From positions 1,180,501-1,244,500 of the forward strand of contig NC_088309.1 of assembly GCF_910592395.1 (NCBI RefSeq): a DNA stretch of 64,000 nt, written 5' to 3'. The stretch is from Lineus longissimus. Lineage: Eukaryota; Nemertea; Pilidiophora; Heteronemertea; Lineidae. The notes below the pieces were generated by a model. It was given only the letters and a program-made list of their open reading frames with translations, had not been told where the DNA came from and did not search any database. The stretch's first letter is position 1. Every line of letters begins with the position of its first letter. This document shows positions 36,201 through 48,930 of the stretch, in pieces. The position numbers and the translations under genes are program-made.

Positions 36201-38505
36201 AACCATATTCGATTTTTGCCGGAGGTATATGGAGTCCGCTATAGGCAAGCGCTATATAAAGAAAACGAAAGAGAAACGGCTGACCTGAAGAAGCCATCCG
36301 AGGGTCTCGACGTTCCAACCTCCCATAGCGGGCCTTCTGATCTTTCACTCAATCATAGGGTTTGGGACAGCCGCGTATAAAGAAAACGATCGAATTGGGG
36401 TGGTGGGCGGATGACGTTCATCAATGGATTTCGGCCGATCCTGACTCTCGTCCAGGGCGGATACGTGAGGTCCTTCTCTAGATCGCCCGCTCGTCTCTAC
36501 ATCATCTTCTCCACCATACGAGGCTCATTCAGCACTCCTATAGTTTCTATACTCTTCGGACTCGAATCAACACACCGAGGTCGGCAGAAGTTCGAACAAA
36601 GTTTGCAGATTTTACATCCGGTGAATAAGTATCCCTCAGTTTCGACTACTACGGCCGACCGTAGTGTGGATTCAAAAGCCTTGAAGCAGTATTATGGCGT
36701 AACATTGTATTCTGACTAGATGAGGGACCGACTTGAGTCATCGCCCGGTGTAGAATCTGTGAGTGTTCCTATGTGTGAGTGTTCCCCCTCCAATACACTG
36801 TACACCAGGCCTCGAATGGTCGTTGTTCTGTCAGTGGTCGCCTTATCAGTTAATAGGGGAACAATAGGAGAGACACTGAAATATGGGAGACACTGACATT
36901 TGTTACATCAGGATCTAGTCTCGAGGGAAAGGAAAAGGAGAAAAGATCACACACTTTATAAACACGACGAAATTCTACCGAATAAATACGAAAATAATTC
37001 TGAATATTTATACAGCAGGTTGACATTTACAAGAGTTTAATGTTACACAACTGGCACAGCTTAGGGACACTTAGAAACAAAATAGCAGACCAAAATAACT
37101 TGGTGAGCATTGTCAAGTTCCTTCTCGTTCCCTGTTTCGCCACATTCTTTCCCAGGGCAACTCGACACGAGCGATATTTACAATAGAGATGACCCTAGGA
37201 ACGAAATGGATTAAGGGAGTGTAATTTTTGAGAGATGATCTCCATAAAGTGTTCTAAAGACTTTTTGCATCTTCTGCATGTACCTCAAATTTGACACGCT
37301 TCAGATCGCTCAGAGATAATTCACACAATTCCTTGCCTTTAGTTTGAGTCGTTTCATGATTATCAACAGTTTGAATGATATCTCGAATCTAAAACGATAC
37401 TATAGACAATCATGTTCTCGGTGTAATAACGCACAACAACAAGTATGTTGAAACAACGGTGGAAGTAAGTACGGAAAAATCCAATGCCACTGTTTTTAAA
37501 TCGCTAATTAAATCAGCTCATCATTTTGGCATCCGAACCAGAAAGCCTCAACTGCAGATACCCATGAGGTATATACACACCGTTTTCCATCCCGATGTTC
37601 ACATATAATGTGCATGAGGCTACATTGGTAATTACCCATTATAGTTTTTCGAGTGCTCTGTGTCTTATGCCAAAAAGGCTTCAGATATTGTCATCTTTGG
37701 CTTGTTGATGTTTGATATGATAATTATATCCTCCTGAAATCTCAAGATGATATCCATTGTCTAATGGTTCGCAAATGTTGAACGATGGCATTCTCTATAG
37801 GTAAATACATATACACCCCGATGAAACAGTTGTGACAGACGATCATCTTTAATGTCAGATTTATATAGTTACTGCTGTTTCACCCTTGACTCCGTCATGT
37901 ATGCGCATACCAACAGAATTGTCGCTGTTCGTTTTACCCCACACGGACACATTCGTCTATAACGACAAAAGGACATCCTATCCTCCGATCTCAAACTCAT
38001 ATCACGACAACCTTAAGATTATACCACTACTGTGAGCCGAAATCTCGTTTAGAAGCGTTCCTAAGGTCTCAGCTTCAGAACAGTAACCACAGGACTTATG
38101 AACATACCCATTCACTCTACTTTCAGCTGACTTATTCAAATAACTTCCTTTCAGAGAATCCACACGATGTACGTCTGACCTACAAGGTGTAATACCATAC
38201 CACGACTTATTTGCGGATACTCTGGTCAATATCGTAATGGTCGGGCACCGAGATCCCATATCTCTGAAATCAACAATATTGGCTAAAGAGATAACTGTCG
38301 ACTTTAGATGTTGAATTCCATCACAAATTTCCTTTCGTTTTCAAATCAAGACCTTGCAACTCGGGGATCATACGCTCGGTCATGGACTTCTCGTCTTTGT
38401 AGATCCTGAACTGGAATGTACCAGTCCAGCGTCAAGCAACTGCAAATTCCCACCACAATCTCGTACAGTACTGCGTCATCACGACACACCCTGGAAAATG
38501 TTACG
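36201..38505. other. Non-coding interval downstream of the neurotrophin/Spaetzle-like exon
   Basis: Probably contains the 3' UTR of the minus-strand ligand gene at its right end. No clear minus-strand poly(A) signal was identified. AAGCGCTATATAAAG near 36250 resembles SINE/L2 tails, but no head was found. The frame 36411-36719 lacks any recognisable feature. Confidence 0.35.
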
Positions 38506-38902
38506 CTACAGCACCATCTCACACGTGCAGGCACTTTTCACCCGGATGAAGTCTATTCGATAGGGTTGGTGCGGCACCCCAAAGTCTCTTACCACAGCAT
38601 ACTGGTACGTGTCCTTCTGAACGCAATGCGTGTCAGCAGCTATACTTTTTTCAGCAAATTTACACGGATGATTTTCAATGCCGGACAGACATCGTGTTTG
38701 GTAAAATTTTTGTGTTGTTCTCTTGTCCCGATATAACTGTAATATTCTATTTGAGCGATCGAAACCCCCCAACGGGGATATCGTTTCGGTGACATATGGA
38801 CAACACTGCTTTCTCTGTTCTGCCGTTAGTGCTCCCCGTTTCTCTCGTGATTTCTTGATTATGTTTAATAACGACGGTTTTTCCTTTGACGTCTGTTGAG
38901 AC
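38506..38902 (-). CDS. Secreted cystine-knot ligand of the neurotrophin/Spaetzle superfamily, 3'-terminal exon (partial)
   Basis: Neurotrophins and Spaetzle are secreted dimers released from proproteins, acting on Trk/p75 or Toll receptors. The exon starts after acceptor CCTGTATTTTCAG and encodes 131 residues to the stop at 38506-38508. A furin-type site (SREKRG) precedes the mature part. The cysteine plan is CCPYVTETI ... FYQTRC-x8-C-x12-C-x31-CxC, ending FIRVKSACTC. Vertebrate neurotrophins have the same order (a C after the propeptide, F(F/Y)ETKC, C-x9-C, C-x11-C, FIRIDTACVC), and HPC...THCVQK recalls Spaetzle. The N-terminal exon(s) with signal peptide, joined after codon position 2, were not found. 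Choice between neurotrophin and Spaetzle subfamilies is open. Confidence 0.75.
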
Positions 38903-40300
38903 CTGAAAATACAGGGAAGTTTAGATAAATTCAAAGTGTGAAGACTACTATTACCTTCAGAGTGCGAATTTCGATGGTCGAACCCGAACTAAACCGTAAC
39001 ATACATGTACATGTACTTTATGCGATCTACATTTTCAGAAGTATTGAGTCCAATACAGAGCGTCAACGTGACATTATCAGCTATGTAAACAATATTTGGC
39101 GATTCGGAATGAAAGCAGGAGAAAACAAGAGACCCCGGAGCAACCAACTCTGTCGAAGAGAGTTACCCTCTCTGTCACATGAGCATACCGTCACCGATCG
39201 AACCAGGGAACTCAGAAGTGACAGGCAGTAGTTTCCACTGCACCATTCCGACAGCTCAATTCACCTCTAATCTAAGCGCCCTAATCTACCCTTAGGCTCA
39301 GGGCAGCTGTAACTGAGAGGTAGGGAATGTGTGGGGGACGATCGCGATCCGTACAAAAGTTTACCACGCATGAGGCAAATTGTCTGAACAGGATGCGGGA
39401 AGAGCTACCATGTATTCTGCTCAGAGACGTCAGCTGCCGCTCACATTCCATTAGATTGGCGACCAGGTAACTGAGTTAATCCTGTTAGGGCTCGCTGTGA
39501 CATCAGTAAGAGGGGACACTTCAACCATCATAGATTGAATTGACGTGCTAAACCTGACGAAAGATTTAGATCATTCAGAGTCATCGAACTGATTTGATTT
39601 GCTACTTGTTGTATCTGCATAGGTGGAGGTAGAATGGTAAAGGTGATGCGGGAAAAGGGAACGAAGTAGAAGATGTCGTAAACCTCCCACAGTGTCAATC
39701 TCGCACAGCAATGCTAAGACCATTTGATGTCAAAGACACATGGCTTGCGTAGGACTGGGAGTGAAACGATTTTGGTGACGGCAAATCAGTATCTCGTCAG
39801 CCTGCTCAATATTTTCGGTCATTGACGTAATTGCGGCAATTGCATCCAAAGTGGAGATAGACAATTGAATAAGATGACCAGGGAAGGGGAGAAAATGAGG
39901 AGCAATTGACCGTAAGGACTAGGAGGAGGCGTGGGATCGAATCGGCTTCCTAACCGCATCATTCATGGCATTTCACTTCCGTTTTGTGCGCACACAAGGA
40001 CATTTTCCAGCAGCCTCGTCCCAAGTCATTGCGCCTCCACCAATTCCTGACGCAAGGTTGGATTTTAGCTATGTTTCAGGTTGATTTTTCAGGTGCCATG
40101 GTCACTGTCAGAAGTAAATATCCACGTCCTTTTCGAACCTCTTAATGGATATCTTTTCAATGTTAAAGGACCAAGTATAAGTCTCAGGTTTTAACATTCG
40201 GCAAGAAATCAGTTTTATAGTGTAAACATACTCACATTTCTATTTGTTTAATCTGTCGTAATAGTCTGTGTACGTGTCGTTTGTGTATCCTGTCTACTGG
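38903..40300. other. Upstream flank of the neurotrophin/Spaetzle-like exon, no exon identified
   Basis: The missing 5' exon(s) should lie at higher coordinates on the minus strand, but no signal-peptide exon with a phase-2 donor could be recognised. A run of ACATGTAC palindromes occurs at 39000-39016. Plus-strand frame 38938-39231 has no features. Confidence 0.35.
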
Positions 40301-40309
40301 ATGGGAGCA

Positions 40310-40845
40310 CTTACAGCTTACAAACATCAGCAATAAAATCTGAAAATAGAGAAGAATACATATAGCTTACAAACATAATACAATCTGAGTAGAGAGAGAG
40401 AGAGAAACAGCGCACAAACATCAGCATGACATCTGATTCAGAAATAAAAGCTGAAAGTAGACAGAAATATTACAAACGTCAGCAATTACAAAAGAATGGA
40501 GAAGAATACAATGTAGCTCACCTACACCAGCTTAAATCTGAAGAGTGAGAGAGAACCCGCTCACAAACACCGGCTTAAATCTGAATAGGGAATGAAACAG
40601 CTCACAAACACCGGCTTACATCTGAGGGAATGAAACAGCTTAAAAACACCGGCTTACATCTGAATAGGGAATGAAACAGCTTAAAAACACCGGTTAAATC
40701 TGAAAAGGGAATGAAACAGCTCACAAACACCGGCTTAAATCTGAATAGGGAATGAAACAGCTCACAAACACCGGCTTACATCTGAATAGTGATAGAGAAA
40801 AAGCTCACAAAAAACAGCTTCACTCTAAATAGAGAGTGAAACAGC
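40310..40845. repeat. Degenerate minisatellite, unit about 41 bp
   Basis: The unit contains CTCACAAACACCGGCTTA(A/C)AT, CTGAATAGGGAATGAAACAG and close variants. Copies between about 40555 and 40785 are similar. Those to the left (40310-40550) and at the far right are progressively diverged, with length changes. Confidence 0.88.
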
Positions 40846-40849
40846 GGGA

Positions 40850-43800
40850 AATCAATCAGAAAACTTCAGAATTCTTTGGTCGGATAAGATTGAATTGATG
40901 CATGTACGAATCGTTGATTGCCTCTCAGACTAAAAAAGGCGGTTCTAGACCTTTTCCAACGAAGATGATATTCCACATGTAGTTTAGAACACAAGGGTTA
41001 AGTGGAATAACAATATCATTTTCAGCGATTAAACGCATCAGAACTGAATCAACACGTTCCACTCGGTGACTATCAGATTTCGCAGTTTATCGACCTCTTG
41101 CCACACTACAGCCATCACCATTAGAATATTGGCCAACATGCTTTGTCGGTCAGGAGTCTGAGCGACCTCGGGAGAGACTGATTATAGGTTCTGTATCCTG
41201 ATGTTGAAACTGTAAAGGTACACTTATAACTTACTCAATATCCAGAACGCTCCCCGCCCTATGTATTTATTTCAGATTTACAAATGTATTCCGGAAGATA
41301 TTCTTTCCCCCTTAACTCGATAATAACGTCCTTGTAAGATGGGCCATGAAAGAAACGAGATGAAATATCAAACCCTCAATTCATCTTTTCATAAAGAAGA
41401 ACATCGACCGAAGCGTACCAAACAGGAGGCGTTATAACTTATAGATCCTATAGTACGTCGGGACCATCTCAACCAACACGGATGTGCAAAACGGCCGGTG
41501 AAACAGGGGGAAGATATGACTGGAGTCTAAAAACAGATGATACTGGACAATCATAATTAAATGCTAAATTGCTCAATTCCCTATAGAGATTATTCGACAA
41601 ACAATCATTGAACAACAGACATTCTCTGAGCGGGGAGGCTAACATTTGCCCTCGGACTGCGGATTTAGTCTCGGGCGTAGTAATGGTTGTGAGGGGGTGG
41701 ACAGAATTGACCCAACTCCGTTTCGATAATGCATCAAAAATAATTAGACCGGCTGTCCAACATTGTGTTTTTCCTCAGTTGTTTTATGAGACCGGGTGAA
41801 ACGACACATTCTGATATAGTCTCCACGTCGTGTCAGAGCGTGCACCCAGAGAAAGCTTCAAAGAGTGTCACCAAAGCAATATCAAGACGAAGTTCCCGGT
41901 AATGGCTGGTGATTACCATGATTATTAATTATCACTTTGAAATCGATGGAAATTACGTTACGTTTATGTTCTATTCTGATTAGTCGAGGCATACGAGCTA
42001 AGCGTTGAGACAGCTTTGAGCTGTAAAATCAAAGGTTGGCTCATGCGGGCAATCTTTGGCGATTGTGGTGTTGTACTTGATGCGTTGGCTGGAGTCATGT
42101 GAAATACCCGTAGAATGGCAACCATGTTTTCGTCTTGGTATTACTAAACATGGTGAAAAGATACGAGGTTAGCATCTTTAACACAATTAGATTCGTAAAA
42201 ATCAAACTTGCCGCAATCAGTTTCTTAACAGAAATCATGGCAGCATTCGTCTTTTCAGTTCTCATCATTCCACATTTTAGAATGCTCCAATGTGTTCGGT
42301 GATAAACGCTGCCTGACTTAATGCAAGTCGCCGACCGGGATTCCACTGTAACTAATATTACCTCTGTTTGTGATGAAGATTATCTAACTCTTCTCTGCCC
42401 CGATGATTTCAGCCGCCAATTTCATTCTGAACATGGTGAGGTAATTGCGATCCGCGTTCTAGAGTCACGAACGAAACAGCCGGATTCAACAAAATTAACA
42501 CTTAGATTTAGATAAAAAATAGATACCCGTGGCATTAGAGGCGTCAGAATCGAAACGTTGTGTGTGTGTGTGAAGTAAGCGTAGCATTTGTTGAGTGAGA
42601 CTGAGAAAGATGGAGCAGCCCTTATATTGAGTAAGAGGACAGTTGAGAAAACTGATAAGGCATATATTTGTGTTTTGAATCCGTTCCATATGTTCTATTG
42701 GTCGATGCTCGTTACATCAGACGTCACATCACGTCCAGATGTAGAACACAAATACACGCCTAATTGTGGTGACGTCACCGGTAAGTGTGTAGCGACTCCG
42801 ACATGAAACATGACCTTCGCCCGGTCTCTTTAGCACTATTGATTTACCGAATATCGTTTCATAATCTGACAATACATAGACTGTTAGAAGGGAACGAGGC
42901 ACTTATTAGATAGTCCATCAACCATAATAGCCTGCAATGTTTCTCATGGAGACTTAATGGAAAACAATGACTAATAGTCGAAAATGATATCATGATATAT
43001 TTATAGGATCATATAGATCTTTCATAACTTTCATGTTGCACGTTTTATATTTCACGTGGCGTGGGTCGGCGAGATTGTATACATTCATGGTCACCCACAC
43101 ACTGCACCCCCCCCCCCCCCGCAATACACACGATTTGCCTTCACAGAAACAGAAATCCCGAATCAAAGGATTTGTTACTGAAAATAGTCACCAATATATT
43201 CAACCTTTCAGCCCGCTTGCATCAGTCAACAAATAATTCATGGGTCCCTTCATTCATAATTATTTTCGCCAATGCCACGGCACGCTCACTAATGATTTAC
43301 TACGATTCCCCGGACGTTCTCCCGTAAGACGTTTTCTTACTAGGGATTATCTCAAAACTACTTGATATCATGAGAATTTGGTGTTTTTTCAAACTTCTGG
43401 CATCATAAAAACGTTGAATAAAAGGTCCTGTCCATGCTCCAGAATCTACCAATCACAACACTCGTTACATCAGTCCTGATGTCTCGCAACATAACACTCT
43501 TCACAGAAGCCCTGATGTCTCTACCAATCAAAACACTCTTTACAGCCGTCCAATCACAACACTCCTTTACACACATCAAATGAAACTCAGTATACCACCC
43601 GTGAATCTATTTTGATGGCAACTTCATTTCATTTGTCATCCCACATCACCGTGGGTAATGGTTCCACGATGGTGATAGCAGACATCGAAGGATTCTTTCG
43701 ACATTTAGGGAGGGGAGGGGTCAGAAACTGATGGAAAAAGGTAATTTCCATCGACATCAAGCTGCACATACTTTGAGATGATCCCTGAGCGTCCATGGTC

Positions 43801-46490
43801 TGGCTTCTAAACGAATGCTGTTAAAATGGTTGGGGACAGCTATAATAAATCATCGCCAACTGTCTCCACACTGGTAATCGAAATATCATCATGCGAGGTT
43901 TAATGCAAAGCGACATTACCTAGAGTCTTATCAATTGTCTCCCGAAGGCAAGGGGATGTATAAAGTGAGGTTGTGTGTGGATAATGGCAGTATTAAGAGA
44001 AGTGATTTCTTTGGCTGTACATTACAGGGCTGTCGTTTGACCAGGTTTAACACCTGAGGTCGATGACCATGGGCTTGCGTTGGACGATAGTCGAGATGAA
44101 TAAAGGATAGTTCCGTAATGTCTGAGATAGCCACCTACCGGCAAAGCTGTGAAATTAAATCGGGGCTCCACCTCTGTTCATATGGTCTAATATTTGGAGG
44201 TAACCGAACATTCATGAGTTGGAATTGATCCCTCAATCTGTCAGTCAAATAGAAATTGACCAATTATCAATATCCTTTCACAGGAAGAAATAATATTGTT
44301 TTCGATAGACTACTAATAACTCTTCCGTTACCTCTGGCCCTTGTCCAATATTAGCCTAAAGGAAAAATACCTCATTCATTGAACCCTCAATAGTCATAAC
44401 CACGTAAGAGGGAACGTTGAATTGCGCAATGTTGCCTAAGAGTCGGCCAAAGTTATTAATGAACTTCCTTTCCTCTGTTGAAAGGGCACTGAGGCCCTGC
44501 CACTTTGAATTAACAATCGCATTAAATAATCATGATATTTATGCTGCGATATTAGACAATCTAAGGACTGTTTTCTTGCGTTTAATGAGGCATAAAACCC
44601 ACTATTATATAGACATTTATGAAATTAAAAATGTATCACGCCAGTGGCAGTTGGCTGAATTGTGTGTTTGGTAAGTTTAATGATACAATATCTAGAAAAG
44701 GGAGCCCACGATAGGTCACACGAAGTTACTGGCGGGAACGGTCAAACAGATGTCTCTCACCCCTATCCTGTGTCGTCGCACACTCGGTTCATTTGGTGTC
44801 GCAGCGACAGATTTAGTATGTACATGTACATGTATATACACGGGCATAGAACGTACGTCTAGATGTACTTTAGTGTGTAGCGCGGGTACTGTCGCCAGTC
44901 ACCATGACTAATTCAAGGTAGATGGGTTCAAAGGGTAGTATGGTTAAGGTAGTACGTGTTTGTCAAAATGAAGGTACACCGTTTTGTATATGTTCAGGAA
45001 AACAACAAAACGTATACGAGAAGGTGTCCGGGGCATGGACCGCCGAACGGACATTCCCTGCACCATACACTGAATGTAAATATTATTGTAATTATTAACC
45101 TATGCATTATTTGTGAGGTATTTAGTGTGTAAACATCGCATATAATTTCCCTTCAATGCTTTTTCCATTGCCTCTTACCTAGACATAATTAGGGTAAGCC
45201 CGTCAATACACAAGTTCATTAACGCTACGGGTTTCAGGCTGAGAATGATTTTAGTACCCGGCGAGAAAGCGATGGAGGTCTCCTAGTTTTATAGTCCAAG
45301 AGTTCACTTGTCTGCGATAAACAGCGAAGAGTGACGTCAATCTTAGATGACGATCTGCAATGAAACCCTGTCCGATACGGTATGCTCGGGGATACAGTGT
45401 CGCGTGGACAATGGATTTTCTGATTGCGCTGACAGGACTCTATCGATGTATTTAGGGCCATCTCGAGTAGTTGGCGATGAGAATGTCCTTTATGACTTTC
45501 AAATTAAACTGATGAAGCCAATTTAAGCTTCATGGCGAGGCGTACTCAAGTGAGATCCTCGCAACTTACCGGAACAGAAAACAATAGAAATGGTCGAATT
45601 AATCGTTCGACGAGGTTGGCGTCAGTTGTAATTTTGATTTTAATTCCAGATTTATGATATAAAAATCATTCTCATGAAATAATTTCACAGCCTTTAAGAC
45701 CCAATCAAGGACTCTACTGGAAGTACTGACGACTGAGACGCATCACCAACCCAGTATAACGCTAATTGATGCTGTGCCATTGTCTCCAAGAACTGTAGTG
45801 TTATGATGTTTTTACGGTTCTATCTACTACATGTACGCTCGTCGCCAATCACTTGATTAGCTCCAGGCCGTGATTGCCTTCTGCTGATATAAACAGCGTT
45901 TGCTCGGCCGGGTTTATTTGCAGATACAACCCGATCTAGTTGCCGAGCAATTTCTCTGAGCAAATCCACTTAATTTACAACGATTGGAGGTAAATTCGGG
46001 ACCAGTTGTGACAATCGCGGCAAATTGTAGCTAACATTTACCATGTTTGACGACACTCTGGCGCGAATATGGATTGCTATCTCAACCCGGATCTCGGGCA
46101 AAGGCAAAGGATGGGTTAGCAACAGTGATTGGATTAAACCAAAGATGTGCTCATAAACACATCGTTTCGAGGGGTCTGATTTATAGGCACGCCGTTGAAA
46201 CAAGTTTATACATATTTGTAACACAAGATTTCGGTATTTGATTTTAAAGCGATAAAGGAATTGGGTGTTTCCTTGTAATCTATTTGTTCATGTAGATCTG
46301 AATGAAAGCGACGTTTCTGTGCGTGTAACCATTCTGTTCCGACAAGATCGTCATTGACTGCTGACATGTTGCAAACACTTCTCATCGAAACTTATCTTTT
46401 CCAGGGCCATGTAACCGAGACTTATAAACGATTGACATGACTATAACCACTTCCGAAGTAATTGCAATCAACTGATCGATTTCAGGTTGG
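40850..46490. other. Gene-poor interval with simple repeats
   Basis: Contains a (GT)n tract near 42560, a run of 14 C near 43107, and loosely repeated CAATCACAACACTC motifs at 43450-43565. ACATGTAC palindromes cluster at 44818-44832. No coding exon is supported; the frames here are short and featureless. Confidence 0.4.
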
Positions 46491-46496
46491 GTTTCT

Positions 46497-47836
46497 TGTG
46501 AAAGCGCATACAGCAGCAGCCAGAATAATAGGAGTAACTCTTTAGAACACAGGACTGACTGGGAAAGTGCATACAGAAGCCAGCATGATAGGAGTAACTC
46601 TTTAGAACACAGGACTGACTGGGAAAGTGCATACAGAAGCCAGGATGATAGGAGTAACCCTTTAGAACACAGGACTGACTGGGAAAGTGCATACAGAAGC
46701 CAGGATGATAGGAGTAACTCTTTAGAACACAGGACTGACTGGGAAAGTGCATACAGAAGCCAGCATGATAGGAGTAACTCTTTAGAACACAGGACTGACT
46801 GGGAAAGTGCATACAGAAGCCAGGATGATAGGAGTAACTCTTTAGAACACAGGACTGACTGGGAAAGTGCATACAGAAGCCAGGATGATAGGAGTAACCC
46901 TTTAGAACACAGGACTGACTGGGAAAGTGCATACAGAAGCCAGGATGATAGGAGTAACTCTTTAGAACACAGGACTGACTGGGAAAGTGCATACAGAAGC
47001 CAGGATGATAGAAATAACCCTTTAGAACACAGGACTGACTGGGAATGTGCATACAGAAGCCAGGATGATAGGAGTAACTCTTTAGAACACAGGACTGACT
47101 AGGAAAGTGCATATACAGAAGCCAGGATGATAGGAGTAACTCTTTAGAACACAGGACTGACTGGGAAAGTGCATACAGAAGCCAGGATGATAGGAATAAC
47201 TCTTTAGAACACAGGACTGACTGGGAAAGTGCAAACAGAAGCCAGGATGATAGGAGTAACTCTTTAGAACACAGGACTGACTGGGAAAGTGCATACAGAA
47301 GCCAGGATGATAGGAGTAACTCTTTAGAACACAGGACTGACTGGGAAAGTGCATACAGAAGCCAGGATGATAGGAGTAACTCTTTAGAACACATGACTGA
47401 CTGGGAAAGTGCATACAGAAGCCAGGATGATAGGAGTAACTCTTTAGAACACAGGACTGACTGGGAAAGTGCATACAGAAGCCAGAATAATAGGAGTAAC
47501 TCTTTAGAACACAGGACTGACTGGGAAAGTGCACACAGAAGCCAGGATGATAGAAATAACCCTTTAGAACACAGGACTGACTGGGAATGTGCACACAGAA
47601 GCCAGGATGATAGGAGTAACTCTTTAGAACTCAGGACTGACTGGGAAAGTGCATACAGAAGCCAGGATGATAGGAGTAACTCTTTAGAACACAGGACTGA
47701 CTGGGAAAGTGCATACAGAAGCCAGGATGATAGGAGTAACTCTTTAGAACACAGGACTGACTGGGAATGTGCATACAGAAGCCAGGATGATAGGAGTAAC
47801 TCTTTAGAACACAGGACTGACTGGGAAAGTGCAACA
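46497..47836. repeat. 60-bp tandem satellite, about 22 copies
   Basis: The unit contains GGGAAAGTGCATACAGAAGC, CAGGATGATAGGAGTAACTC and TTTAGAACACAGGACTGACT. It is regular apart from one copy with a 2-bp insertion near 47110. A variant pair (GATAGAAATAACCC followed by GGGAATGTGC) recurs at about 46990-47050 and 47530-47590, 540 bases (nine units) apart. Long frames on both strands, up to 472 codons on minus, result from a stop-free unit divisible by three and are not taken as genes. Confidence 0.97.
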
Positions 47837-47839
47837 TAA

Positions 47840-48685
47840 ACCATACGGAATACCCCTTTTGGGCACAGGGGATGAATACACAGCAACCAAGATGATATGG
47901 GTACCTAGACATAGCGGATGCAGGCCAATTGAACATTGCAGTACATTGCTAAATACGACTGTAGCTTCTAGCTTCGGCGTTACGAAGAAGCTTCGGCTGG
48001 TTAATGGCTTTATTACCAATCCCCAGATCATCATCAACAGGGTCAACGGGACTGAGCAGGTGTTCTGTAATTCACAGCTTTTAAGAGGATACTCTTAAGA
48101 AAAATGCGAGTTTTCACACTTAAGAAACGATCGATTGAGTTCAGCGTGTGGCATCTGTCTCTACTAATCTATTCAATGAATTCTTCAAGGATGTAGGTAG
48201 CATTCATATTTTCCTTTTTTTGTAAGTCATGCTCTGAAGATTCCACTTTCACTGTTCATCTTCAGTTATCAAGGTCTCCCATCTCTATGCCACTTGGCCT
48301 TTTACTCCTTCCTGGAGGGAGTGAAGCTAATGGTGTAGTGACCCTCGATGAATCAAGATATCACTGGAGAGCCATTCCAGTGTGGAATATGCAAATGAAT
48401 AAGGCTTTCCATTTGCAGCAACTGTACATTTCGTTGTCACTTGGTCACTGTTAAATTTCCTACATACATTTAGATATGATTGGACCAACAGTAAATATAA
48501 GTCAACGACCGGTGTACCCCTTTAACCATCCAGGCACCAGTGGTTTTCAATATCCTCCGCCTCTCGATATGACGAAGGTGTATAAAAAGCCTGAAACTCA
48601 GGATACCCTTTGATTAATTCTGATTGGAAAAGTCACGGTCCGACACTCATACTTTTTTGCACCAATGCATCCTCGAAAATACCAG
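47840..48685. other. Intergenic, no gene seen
   Basis: Non-repetitive sequence between the satellite and the tRNA-like element. No reading frame with domain or splice support was found. Confidence 0.4.
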
Positions 48686-48689
48686 CTGC

Positions 48690-48930
48690 CGATTCGAACC
48701 ATCCTCGGTAGTACTCGAACGCCCGAAATCAGTATGCGCTGCAGTTTTAAAAGTTTGGGTACAGGGTATGATAATGATAATAATGAAAAAAATGTTGGCA
48801 TCTGTACATGGATGATTAGATAACAAGATAAGAAAGAAGAAAAAAAGAGAAAACTGCGGCGGATTCACCGGGAGTCGAACCCGTCACCAGCCGATCGACA
48901 GTCAAACACTCTTAGCGCCGAACCGTAAAG
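48690..48930 (-). mobile_element. tRNA-derived SINE remnants (two tRNA-like heads)
   Basis: Minus-strand GGGTTCGACTCCCGG (perfect Pol III B box, plus-strand 48871-48881) is preceded by GGCGCTAAGAGTG, an A-box-like motif about 45 bases upstream. A second B-box-like GGTTCGAATCGG lies 180 bases further along the same strand (plus 48691-48702). Cloverleaf pairing is imperfect, so it is a degenerate tRNA-like SINE or pseudo-tRNA rather than a functional tRNA. Confidence 0.5.

Noticed and set aside
36230-36400. SINE based on AAGCGCTATATAAAG and a second TATAAAGAAAACGA
   Set aside because: Only tail-like words are present; no Pol III promoter or boundaries were found.
42321-42515. 64-codon plus frame as a small gene
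   Set aside because: No splice sites, signal peptide or recognisable domain, and it is surrounded by non-coding DNA.
46468-47886. A 472-codon minus-strand frame and plus-strand frames of repeated units
   Set aside because: Same artefact in the second 60-bp satellite; the frame shifts at the 2-bp insertion without consequence, and no family is recognisable.
48862-48930. Functional tRNA gene
   Set aside because: The B box is perfect, but acceptor and anticodon stems do not pair properly; treated as SINE-derived.
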